Shown here: positions 45,326 to 52,211 of the stretch, piece by piece
How positions within the stretch are numbered: the stretch's first letter is position 1
How the letters are laid out: every line of letters begins with the position of its first letter
NCBI GenBank assembly: GCA_002344125.1
Contig: DDTQ01000006.1
Location: 311,652 to 375,651 of the forward strand
Reading direction: 5' to 3'
Length of the DNA: 64,000 nt
From: Ignavibacteria bacterium UBA2360
GTDB taxonomy: Bacteria; Bacteroidota; Ignavibacteria; Tepidaquicellales; OLB5
Program-made: the position numbers and the translations under genes
Notes under the pieces: model-generated
Seen by the model: the letters and a program-made list of their open reading frames with translations, nothing else
What the model was told of the DNA's origin: nothing
Database searches by the model: none

Positions 45326-45766
45326 CTAGAGCATTAGCCCCTTCGCCAGCAGTCTGGATTTTTCGGCATAGCTGTTTGGACTCTCATATATCTTCACTGT
45401 CAACTCTTCAAATTTATGACCCTTTAAATCAAGAAGTTCGTTGGTTAGTTTATCCGTAAAATCAGAGCAGATATTTTCAACTGTTGAGTGATAATCAACT
45501 ACAACTTTTTTCATTTTGTTTTTAACAAGAAAATTCAGGACTTTTTTATCCCCCTTCCAGCAGAGAAAAGCGTGGTCATATTTTTCGATAATTGGTTTCA
45601 CTATCTTATTCAGGTCAAAAAAATCGATTACCATTCCGTTTTTATCCAGTCCGCCGGTGATTTCAACATTCATGCGGTATGAATGCCCGTGGATATTTTT
45701 GCAAAGCCCTTTGTGAAACGGTAAACGGTGACCCATTTCCCAGTGGTATTGTTTTGAGATTTTCAT
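45326..45766 (-). CDS. queD: 6-carboxytetrahydropterin synthase
   Basis: 146 residues. Zinc-binding histidines appear in the N-terminal WEMGHRLPFHKGLCKNIHGH segment; VIDFFDLNKIV and the C-terminal KIYESPNSYAEK are family blocks. It makes 6-carboxytetrahydropterin from dihydroneopterin triphosphate. It heads the queDEC operon and is divergent from the GNAT gene with a gap of only 60 bases; no preQ1 riboswitch fits there. Confidence 0.92.
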   Translation of the reverse strand: MKISKQYHWEMGHRLPFHKGLCKNIHGHSYRMNVEITGGLDKNGMVIDFFDLNKIVKPIIEKYDHAFLCWKGDKKVLNFLVKNKMKKVVVDYHSTVENICSDFTDKLTNELLDLKGHKFEELTVKIYESPNSYAEKSRLLAKGLML

Positions 45767-45826
45767 AATTCTGCAAAGTTAACTAAATTTGAAAGTAATT
45801 TAAAGGAAATAACGATCTTTCATAGT

Positions 45827-46300
45827 ATGTACCAAATAGTTGAAGTAAACACTCCTGAGTTAATTAACGAGACAAAGGTCCTTTTCAGGGAATATGAAAA
45901 GTGGCTGGATGTTTCACTTTGTTTTCAGGGATTTGAAGAAGAAATGAATACACTTCCGGGGAAATATTCCCCTCCCGAAGGGAGGCTGTACCTTGTACAG
46001 CTTGGAAATAAGTATTCCGGATGCATAGCCCTGCGGAAACTTGAAGAAGGTATCTGCGAAATGAAGCGGCTTTACCTGAGGGAAGAACTCCGTGGCAAAG
46101 GAATAGGAAACACGCTTGTAACAAAGATAATTCAGGATGCGAAGGAGATTGGATATAAAACAATGCGTTTAGATACAATCAAAGAAAAGATGCCGAAGGC
46201 GGTTGAAATATATACAAAACACGGTTTTGTTGAAATCAAGCCATATTATCACAATCCGAACCCACATACGCTTTTTATGGAGCTTGATCTAACCAAATAG
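45827..46300 (+). CDS. GNAT-family N-acetyltransferase
   Basis: 157 residues. The acetyl-CoA binding motif is REELRGKGIGNTLV (Q/RxxGxG/A), preceded by MKRLYL. The closing motif AVEIYTKHGFVEI is typical. The substrate is not predictable. It lies between queD (divergent) and the tmRNA gene. Confidence 0.85.
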   Translation: MYQIVEVNTPELINETKVLFREYEKWLDVSLCFQGFEEEMNTLPGKYSPPEGRLYLVQLGNKYSGCIALRKLEEGICEMKRLYLREELRGKGIGNTLVTKIIQDAKEIGYKTMRLDTIKEKMPKAVEIYTKHGFVEIKPYYHNPNPHTLFMELDLTK

Positions 46301-46377
46301 ACTTCCTTATATTGGAATTGTATAACTCCCCTATTTGTTATATTTTTGTAAACATTAGTTCAAATTGTTCTTTTAAT

Positions 46378-46737
46378 GGGGATGAATTTGGTTTCGACGG
46401 GAATACAGATGTTTAAGACTGCATTCCGCGTTCTCAGCAAGCGCGTTAAAAAGGCTGAAAGTCAAAATAAACGACAATAATAATTACGCTTTAGCTGCTT
46501 AATAAATAAGCCGCTCGTCTTTTACCGCCTCCACCGCTCATTTGGAAGGTAAAAGGCGCCAAACTTTTGAGCTGGCCGCAAGGTTTACTTGAGCCAAACG
46601 GTGAGATAACTTCAAGTGTAGGTTTTGTACCGCTAATTCAGCGGGGCTGTGCAAAGCTGAATTCCAAACGCTGAATATGAATGTAGGCGTCTTAATGGTC
46701 TTGTTTTCGGACCCGGGTTCGACTCCCGGCATCTCCA
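46378..46737 (+). ncRNA. ssrA: tmRNA (ssrA)
   Basis: The 5' end GGGGATGA and the 3' end CATCTCC plus discriminator A pair as a 7-bp acceptor stem (one G-U). The 3' T-arm is GGGTTCGACTCCC. The 3' CCA is not encoded (CTA follows). The tag reading frame ends in AAC GAC AAT AAT AAT TAC GCT TTA GCT GCT TAA, coding NDNNNYALAA, followed by a second in-frame TAA. The exact resume codon, one to three codons before AAC, is not certain. Length about 360 bases. It rescues stalled ribosomes with SmpB. A terminator follows. Confidence 0.97.
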
Positions 46738-46745
46738 CTAAATTG

Positions 46746-46773
46746 AAAAGGTGAGTTCATTAACTCACCTTTT
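46746..46773 (+). terminator. Rho-independent terminator after tmRNA
   Basis: AAAAGGTGAGTT, loop CATT, AACTCACCTTTT, 8 bases after the tmRNA. The convergent yidC gene ends 19 bases further on and may share it. Confidence 0.9.
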
Positions 46774-46791
46774 CTTGTTTCTAAACTTAAC

Positions 46792-48624
46792 CTACTTCTT
46801 ACCTTTATTCTTTAATACCGCCTTTTGCTGAACAACAACCGCTTCCTCTTCGCCTTCTTTTTTACCCTTTTTGGTAATGTAGTACTGCTCAATTATTGAA
46901 AGCAAATTGAACATGAAGTAATACAGGTTTAAACCTGCCGGAAGTGTTGTGAACAGGAACGTAAGCATGATTGGCATAATGTATACCATAGCCATCTGCT
47001 TGGGATCCTTCACGGTCATTTTTTGCTGGATGAACATTGTAACACCCATAAGCAGCGCTAAGCCTGAAAGGTAATCCACGCCGAAGAGCGGTATGGTGAA
47101 CGGCAATTGCAGGATAACATCAGGGACTGCCAAGTCATGGATCCACAGGCCAAAGTACGCCTGGCGAAGCTCAATGGTGCTGCTGAATACACCAAACAGC
47201 GCATACAGTATAGGAAGCTGCAGCAGCATTGGCAGGCATCCGCCTGCGGGATTTATCTTCTCTTCCTTGTACATCTTCATCAGCATCTGCTGCTGTTTCT
47301 GCGGATCATCTTTGTACTTCTCTTTAAGCGCGTTCATCTTCGGCTGAAGCTCACCCATCTTCTTCATGGATTTCATCTGGTAACGGGTAAACGGTGTTAA
47401 CACGATCTTCATCACAATTGAGAAGATTATAATAACGATGCCCCAGTTCGAAATAAACTTATGCAGGAAGAGGAAGAACGGCAATATCGCGTACTGCGCA
47501 ATGGGTCTTACAAGGAAATCCAGCGAGAACCGCATTGTTGATTGCAGGTTCATATTGTAACTTTTCAGGATCTCGTAATCAACGGGACCTAAGTAAATCT
47601 TAAACTTATTGCGCTCCTGCTTTTCATTCTTAACAGCCATTTTGAGGGCAATGGAATAATCCTTTTCATGGCCCTTGTGCGGGAGCTCATAGTAATTGCC
47701 GGTGATGTAGGAACCATCCGCTTTGCGCCCGTCAGGGATAAGGAACACGGTGAAATACTTTATCCTGCTGCTTACCCAGCTAGTCTGACCGTTCAGGTCT
47801 GATTTCAGGGGCTCGTCTTTATCAGTAACATCCAGTACTTCAAGCTCATCACCCATTTCTGCGAACGCCTGCGCGTGACTGCCTTCACCATCGCTGCGGT
47901 ACTCCGTTAGCTTAAGCGAATTTTCCCAGGCAAGCTGGTACTCATAGTTTGAAATAAACTTACTCGAGTTATCAAGCCCTATCTCAACATCAAACATGTA
48001 CGTATCATTGCGGAAAGTAAAGGTCTTGGTGATCTTCGCGCCGTTTGAATCAACGGGCATTTCGTAAACTACTTTGAACTCCTCGGTACCGCTGAGGGTC
48101 TTTCTTTCCCAGGGCTGGTAAGCCGAGTTGAAATAAAGCTCTTTAGTATTGATAAGCTTGCCTTCGGTGGAGTTGAACAACAGATTCAGCTCTCCTCCCT
48201 TGTTCAGGTAAAGCAGCTGAACCGGGAAGCCATCCCATGTTTTAAATCCTTTGACTTCATACTTGATCAAGGCTCCGCCCTTTGTGGAAAACTCAGCGTA
48301 GTATTTATCGGTTTCAACAATAACGACTTTATCTTCGCCCTTTTCAAACTTACCGAATAACGATCCGTATTTCTCTGAAACAGGCTGAAGGGTCTTTACT
48401 GTATCGCCGTTTACAACTTTTTTAATGGTATCAATGGTTGTTGATTGCTGCTGCTGTTTCTGCTGCTCGCTCTGCACCCTGTTGAGGCTATCTTTGTTTA
48501 TCTGCTGCTCAGTAGTCTTTTTATCTTCAGGAGGAGGCGGCGGCGCGTTCTTGTTCTGGAAGTACAGCCAGCCAAGCAGTATAACGCCGATCAACACAAA
48601 ACCGATTATCGAATTTCTATCCAT
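46792..48624 (-). CDS. yidC: Membrane protein insertase YidC (Oxa1/Alb3 family)
   Basis: 610 residues. The N-terminal membrane helix (IIGFVLIGVILLGWLYF) is followed by a Gln-rich linker, a large periplasmic beta domain (about 85-360) and the C-terminal insertase domain with five helices (FISNWGIVIIIFSIVMKIVL, TPFTRYQMKSMKKMGELQPK, INPAGGCLPMLLQLPILYAL). The tail is basic. It inserts and folds inner-membrane proteins. It follows rpmH-rnpA-yidD in the conserved order; only 7 bases separate it from the yidD stop. Confidence 0.97.
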   Translation of the reverse strand: MDRNSIIGFVLIGVILLGWLYFQNKNAPPPPPEDKKTTEQQINKDSLNRVQSEQQKQQQQSTTIDTIKKVVNGDTVKTLQPVSEKYGSLFGKFEKGEDKVVIVETDKYYAEFSTKGGALIKYEVKGFKTWDGFPVQLLYLNKGGELNLLFNSTEGKLINTKELYFNSAYQPWERKTLSGTEEFKVVYEMPVDSNGAKITKTFTFRNDTYMFDVEIGLDNSSKFISNYEYQLAWENSLKLTEYRSDGEGSHAQAFAEMGDELEVLDVTDKDEPLKSDLNGQTSWVSSRIKYFTVFLIPDGRKADGSYITGNYYELPHKGHEKDYSIALKMAVKNEKQERNKFKIYLGPVDYEILKSYNMNLQSTMRFSLDFLVRPIAQYAILPFFLFLHKFISNWGIVIIIFSIVMKIVLTPFTRYQMKSMKKMGELQPKMNALKEKYKDDPQKQQQMLMKMYKEEKINPAGGCLPMLLQLPILYALFGVFSSTIELRQAYFGLWIHDLAVPDVILQLPFTIPLFGVDYLSGLALLMGVTMFIQQKMTVKDPKQMAMVYIMPIMLTFLFTTLPAGLNLYYFMFNLLSIIEQYYITKKGKKEGEEEAVVVQQKAVLKNKGKK

Positions 48625-48631
48625 TATATGT

Positions 48632-48877
48632 TTAATTCACTTTCATTTTTTTTTCGGGAACCGGGTCATACCCGCCTTCAAAGAAAGGGTTGCATTTCAA
48701 TATTCTAACAGCGGCAAGGTAAGTACCTTTAAACAATCCGTGTCTTTCCAGCGCTTCGGCGGCATAGGTTGAGCACGTTGGGTAGTGCCTGCACGATGGC
48801 GGGAACAGCGGTGAAATGGCATACTTATACAGCCTGATAAGGAGTATAAGTAAGTACTTCGGGTTCAGGTATTTCAG
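48632..48877 (-). CDS. yidD: Membrane protein insertion efficiency factor YidD, non-standard start
   Basis: Reading the minus strand gives LKYLNPKYLLILLIRLYKYA, ISPLFPPSCRHYPTCSTYAA, EALERHGLFKGTYLAAVRIL and KCNPFFEGGYDPVPEKKMKVN, then TAA at 48634-48632. The PPSCRHYPTCS and NPFFEGGYDPVP blocks are diagnostic. No ATG, GTG or TTG lies in frame between this and the TAA near 48970, so translation must start at CTG (48877 or the next CTG at 48868), ATT or a similar codon. YidD assists YidC-dependent insertion. It lies between rnpA and yidC, as in most bacteria. Confidence 0.85.
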   Translation of the reverse strand: MKYLNPKYLLILLIRLYKYAISPLFPPSCRHYPTCSTYAAEALERHGLFKGTYLAAVRILKCNPFFEGGYDPVPEKKMKVN

Positions 48878-48981
48878 CCTGCCAGGTTTCTCCGCGGAGC
48901 TGTTTTGATGAATTGTATTAGTGGTTAAGACGCTGATATTGTAATAAAATTTTGTTTGTAGAAATAATTATTTGAATGCTG

Positions 48982-49379
48982 CTAAACTTTGGCCAGGATC
49001 TTATCCAATAGCGTGATCATATCCGGTTTGATCTCCTTGAAGCTAAGCACCCTATGGTTTGTATATGCTGAATTTGAAAGGGAGAAGAGAATTCTTAGCC
49101 TGATATCCTTTTCAGCGGCGCGGGTAAGAAGCGGGGTTTTGTTAAGCCTGTATGCTTCCTTCAGTAACCGCCTGAGGCGGTTACGGCTGCTGGATTTTTT
49201 AATTTTTTTTTTGATAACAAAAAACCGACTTTAACATGAAAGTCGGTTTTACTACCTGAAAAATTTAAAAATGCATTTACATTACCTGATTCGAGCTTTT
49301 TAGAACCTGAAAGAACTTCTTCAAAAACGCCAAATCCGCGGATGATCTCATTTTTCCCTAATGTAAATATTCTGCTCAA
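48982..49379 (-). CDS. rnpA: Ribonuclease P protein component, frameshifted at an A10 run
   Basis: The 5' part (49379 leftward) codes MSRIFTLGKNEIIRGFGVFE ... VKVGFLLSKKK and then drifts into a stop at 49161. The 3' part, in another frame, codes IKKSSSRNRLRRLLKEAYRL ... KPDMITLLDKILAKV and stops at 48982. Together they are a normal RnpA with the RNR signature. The frames join at a run of ten A (minus strand, 49203-49212). One extra A would restore a 132-residue protein. This may be a sequencing error, a true mutation, or slippage at the homopolymer. RnpA is an essential partner of RNase P RNA in tRNA 5' processing. Confidence 0.85.
49219..49250 (-). terminator. Terminator-like hairpin inside rnpA
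   Basis: On the minus strand AAAACCGACTTT and AAAGTCGGTTTT form a perfect 12-bp stem with a 6-base loop, ending in six T. It lies within the rnpA coding sequence and 6 bases before the A10 run. It could attenuate transcription between rpmH and the distal genes, or promote slippage. Confidence 0.6.
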
Positions 49380-49436
49380 AGTTTAAAATTTAAGTTAAAT
49401 TCAGTTAATAAACCAAATTATCCGGCTGGCGGAATA

Positions 49437-49595
49437 TTACCTTGTAAACTTCTTTTCATCGCTCACGGTCAGCTTTTTTCTGCCCTTAGCTCTGCGGCTT
49501 GCTAAAACGGCTCTGCCGTTCTTGGTACTCATTCTTTCCCTGAAACCGTGCTTGTTCTTGCGCTTTGTATTGCTTGGCTGGAACGTTCTTTTCAC
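49437..49595 (-). CDS. rpmH: 50S ribosomal protein L34
   Basis: 52 codons from GTG at 49595: MKRTFQPSNTKRKNKHGFRE, RMSTKNGRAVLASRRAKGRK, then KLTVSDEKKFTR and TAA. The KRTFQPS and RxKxKHGFRxRM pattern is diagnostic. A strong AGGAG site lies 6 bases upstream of the GTG. It heads the rpmH-rnpA-yidD-yidC block. Confidence 0.97.
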   Translation of the reverse strand: MKRTFQPSNTKRKNKHGFRERMSTKNGRAVLASRRAKGRKKLTVSDEKKFTR

Positions 49596-49744
49596 AACTA
49601 CTCCTATATTCCCTTTATGGGTTCAACCCTTTTGGGGTTTACCCCTTTGGGGACCGCGTCAGCGGTGACTTGTTTATAAAATTTCCTTTTAATAAAACGC
49701 TAAAATAATGAAATATTTCAATACTTTCAAGGCTTGAAAATGAG

Positions 49745-49784
49745 ACCTCGCCCTCCCCCTGCCAGGGGGAGCTGGAGGGGGTAT
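49745..49784. repeat. Solo hairpin repeat near rpmH
   Basis: ACCTCGCCCT, then CCCCCTGCCAGGGGG, then AGCTGGAGGGGGTAT: nested GC hairpin of the same design as the repeats at 26388 and around the DUF559 genes. Part of the gene-free stretch 49596-50076, which also holds fragments of the dispersed repeat (49850-49883) but no credible ORF or DnaA box. Confidence 0.6.
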
Positions 49785-49849
49785 CTGGCTGGTTCTGTTC
49801 CCGTATAGTCTCTCCGCAGGAGGACTTTGCGGTGTTAAGTTACCACCAC

Positions 49850-49883
49850 TGTCAAAGCCAGTCCTTCGGCCTCAATCCCGCTT
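49850..49883. repeat. Fragment of dispersed GC-rich repeat
   Basis: ACCACTGTCAAAGCCAGTCC followed by TTCGGCCTCAATCCCGC also occurs at 57592-57633 and 58341-58374. It is a piece of a dispersed non-coding repeat. Confidence 0.7.
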
Positions 49884-50076
49884 TGCGGGATTTCTTCCCC
49901 TCCTAAAAACAACTGCAGGGGCAGTCAGGTGAGGGGAGCTAAAAACAAATGCTCTCTGTTCCCGCAAAGACTCTCGCTTTCTGCGCTTTTGCAGTCCCGC
50001 GTTTCTGCTTAAGCGGGATTGATGGCACTGCGGGGACTAGAGCCCTGATTGGATTAGCCTTATATAACAACATCGA

Positions 50077-50208
50077 ATGCGCCCATGCAGGGCTTGGTAA
50101 AAATGATTTGTTTACCTCGATGGGCTTTGCCCATCGCTGATATCTTCCGCCCTTTCAGGGCTTGTTTTGATTCTAACCCCGTTAGGTCTACTGACTGCCA
50201 TAGGCAGT
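50077..50208. repeat. REP-like multi-hairpin repeat
   Basis: Four successive hairpins: GCCC-ATGCA-GGGC (50079), CGATGGGC-TTT-GCCCATCG (50118-50136), GCCCT-TTC-AGGGC (50149-50161) and ACTGCC-ATA-GGCAGT (50194-50208). Phrases such as AAGCCCTGAAAGGGCGGAA (reverse strand) are typical of widespread intergenic repeats in Bacteroidota. No coding function is likely. Confidence 0.65.
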
Positions 50209-50215
50209 GGGTTTT

Positions 50216-50451
50216 TCTCACGATGATTCTCATTGTGAAAACGATATTTTTTTTTGGCGGAATCTTGTATAGTTTTTGGCGAATACACTTTGTTTTTGCG
50301 GAAAATATTTTCTCATTATGAATATATTCATGCTGAGAAATTCTCAAGATGAATTTTTCATCGTGAGAATTTGCCGGTTTGATGAAAATTTACGCATTAA
50401 TTTTTTTGCGTTTTCTCAAGGTGATTCTCACTGTGATCATTCATATTGAGA
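50216..50451. promoter_or_regulatory. Array of nine TCTCA-N3-TGA sites
   Basis: Nine exact matches to TCTCANNNTGA lie within 236 bases. Plus-strand copies start at 50216, 50228, 50311, 50342, 50414 and 50426. Reverse copies occupy 50328-50338, 50358-50368 and 50441-50451. They cluster as 2, 4 and 3, with neighbouring TCA-N3-TGA cores 12-16 bases apart. The last three lie inside the 3' coding end of the HTH protein gene (50397-51425). The core TCA-N3-TGA is palindromic while the three central bases vary. This looks like a multi-site protein-binding array; the protein is unknown. Confidence 0.8.
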
Positions 50452-51425
50452 CTGCCGCGAACTGCCTCAGCGGGCGCGGCGGCACTCTGTGCCCGCTTAA
50501 TAAACGGATGCGAAGCGATTATTTTGGCAACACTTTCACGGCTTGCGGAGGGAGAAAGTACTCCCACTATCTGCATGAGCTCATCAAATGAATAAAAGCC
50601 GCCTGCCGAGGCTGCGGAATTGCGGATCTGGGTGAGTACCTTTGTGGTTGAGGCGAGCTGCCGCAGCTCCAGCGGCGTTATATAGCCGCGGCGCATAGCG
50701 CTGTTAAGCTGGTTGCGAAGCAGAACATCTATCGAGAAATTTACCGATTCCTCCTTAGACCTCCCCCCCGCTTCTGATGAGGCGGCGATCTGATCAAGCG
50801 CGCCCTTGATGACGGAGTTCTTAACATAATGCACCACACCGCCGGGGAAAGTGAGTTTCTGGATGCCATCTGGATCTTTGGTGTTAATGCCTGCAATTGT
50901 ACAGAAAAATTGCGATGCGTTACCCTGATATTGCGGCACTTTGGGATCCTTTGGCGAAGCGCCCTCCTTGCCATCGGCCCTGATAGCAGGCACGTGTGAT
51001 ATTTTTAAGCCTTCGCTTGTCTTAGAGTTATATATGTGATGAACAACTTTTGGCTTGGGTTCACTTAAAAGCTGCGCGGCCGTGGTGACCTTCTGTTTAG
51101 CCTTTATAAGGCGCACCAGGGTATATTCAAATCCTTTTATCTCAGACATTTCTTTCATGATATCTTCATTGGATTTGCGGGCTAACATCATTTCAGCCAT
51201 GAGCTCCATTTCGAGGTTGGTGATCTTTGTCATACAGGGTTTATGCTTGCGTTTGCGGTAAGAGCCGGGCTTTGGTTTGCCAAGCTCACGATAAATTGTA
51301 GCTACGCTGAGTTTGTGTTTAGCGCAAATTTCCTGAAGGCACTTTTTGTGTTCCGCGGGCGAGGAATCGCCGATCCTGCGAAGCTTGAGGATATCATTGT
51401 GAAGCGAGAAGTTGAATTCTTTCAT
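50397..51425 (-). CDS. Unrecognised protein with N-terminal HTH segments
   Basis: 342 residues. Residues about 22-48 (AEHKKCLQEICAKHKLSVAT ... IYREL) look like an HTH of the resolvase/transposase type, followed by a basic linker (PGSYRKRKHKP) and a second helical segment (LEMELMAEMMLARKSNEDIM). The remainder is mixed helical with no DDE or other catalytic motif seen. The last ~16 residues (NMNDHSENHLEKTQKN) are encoded by three TCTCA-N3-TGA sites. It is more GC-rich than the defence island to its right. It may be a DNA-binding protein that binds the array at its own 3' end; this is inference. Confidence 0.7.
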   Translation of the reverse strand: MKEFNFSLHNDILKLRRIGDSSPAEHKKCLQEICAKHKLSVATIYRELGKPKPGSYRKRKHKPCMTKITNLEMELMAEMMLARKSNEDIMKEMSEIKGFEYTLVRLIKAKQKVTTAAQLLSEPKPKVVHHIYNSKTSEGLKISHVPAIRADGKEGASPKDPKVPQYQGNASQFFCTIAGINTKDPDGIQKLTFPGGVVHYVKNSVIKGALDQIAASSEAGGRSKEESVNFSIDVLLRNQLNSAMRRGYITPLELRQLASTTKVLTQIRNSAASAGGFYSFDELMQIVGVLSPSASRESVAKIIASHPFIKRAQSAAAPAEAVRGSLNMNDHSENHLEKTQKN

Positions 51426-51509
51426 AGTGGTAATTTTTTTTTGGGTTGAGCCCGACGAAGCCGGGCGAAAACTTACTCCGAAGGAGGAAGTTTCGGGTTA
51501 TTGGATTGA

Positions 51510-51557
51510 AGTTACAAGTTACAGGTTACAAGTTGCATGTTACAGGTTACAAATTGT
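51510..51557. repeat. Short tandem repeat of (AG)GTTACA units
   Basis: GTTACAAGTTACAGGTTACA followed by AGTTGCATGTTACAGGTTAC is a degenerate repeat of about 7-10 bases. Such tracts are common between genes in this group and have no known function. Confidence 0.7.
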
Positions 51558-51855
51558 ATATCATTGGTTTCTCCGGTCGAACGGCTTTCGCAGAGCGAGA
51601 AGCGGCTTTTCTGCGTTCAGACTCTCTGATAGCCAACATGTAAATATAGAGATCGCCGGGCAGATACTCACGGCCAAAAACTTCTTCAAGGAAATCCGTG
51701 CACCTTGGAGAGCGGGTGCGCTTGTGTGGTGGCGGCGCCGGGGCAAGAAAATTACGAAGTAATTTTCGAAGCCGAAGGATTGCTCTGCCAGTTCCCGCGC
51801 CTGCCGCTTTAGCGGCTTTTGTGAAGATCAGTTTAAATACCTTAAATATGGACAT
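51547..51855 (-). CDS. Possible small basic protein
   Basis: 102 codons (MSIFKVFKLIFTKAAKAAGA ... TDFLEEVFGREYLPGDLYIY ... ). It has the look of coding sequence in its second half, but a palindrome (AAAATTACTTCGTAATTTT) lies inside, and its end overlaps the tandem repeat. No family recognised. It lies upstream of the 342-residue HTH protein on the same strand. Confidence 0.35.
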   Translation of the reverse strand: MSIFKVFKLIFTKAAKAAGAGTGRAILRLRKLLRNFLAPAPPPHKRTRSPRCTDFLEEVFGREYLPGDLYIYMLAIRESERRKAASRSAKAVRPEKPMIYNL

Positions 51856-52211
51856 AGGAATAAAGGTTAGATTAGAAATTAATATGCTTTCTGCATACTA
51901 ATGGCAATATAGTATATGCGAATGGCATTGTCAAGGGGGAAATTCAAGAATCAAAACCAAAAGGCCGACTCCAAAGCTCAAAGGGACACTAAGACTGTTT
52001 CTTAGCAGCCCCGCCCTCTTGACTGTCGGTGCAGTCCATCGCGGCGGGGAATAAATCCACCCAGATAAAGTCCGAGAGGAGCGAAATAGACATTGGTATT
52101 TGGTGAGATTAGAAACAAGTCTGGCGCTTCGCTAAGCCTAAAAAACAAGACAAGCAACAGCTAAACGAGTCATACTGCCAAAAACGGGGGGAGACAACTG
52201 GATTTAACTTT
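51856..52211. other. Intergenic region, possibly with structured RNA
   Basis: No ORF is convincing. It contains a GC-rich patch (CCCCGCCCTC ... GCGGCGGGG, about 52008-52050) that could fold. It marks the left border of the AT-rich defence island. No known RNA family was recognised. Confidence 0.3.

Noticed and set aside
45767..45826. preQ1 riboswitch before queD
   Set aside because: The gap is only 60 bases, shared with a divergent gene, and no preQ1 aptamer pattern was seen.
46538..46738. 66-residue minus-strand ORF
   Set aside because: It lies entirely within the antisense of the tmRNA gene.
49161..49379. Stand-alone 72-residue protein
   Set aside because: It is the N-terminal part of RnpA, cut by the A10 frameshift; the rest continues in another frame to 48982.
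50060..50347. 95-residue minus-strand ORF and overlapping plus-strand ORFs
   Set aside because: They run through the REP-like hairpins and the TCTCA-N3-TGA array; no coding signature.
49596..50400. Chromosomal replication origin
   Set aside because: rpmH adjacency and the site array made this tempting, but no dnaA gene and no recognisable DnaA box (TTATNCACA type) was found; kept only as an idea under the array finding.
50216..50451. CRISPR array
   Set aside because: The repeated unit is 11 bases with a variable centre, appears in both orientations, has no constant repeat of 20-40 bases and no cas genes are near.
52008..52130. RNase P RNA or another known structured RNA
   Set aside because: A phrase AAAGTCCGAG resembles part of the RNase P core, but the surrounding conserved elements (GAGGAAAGTCC and the closing P4 strand) are missing.
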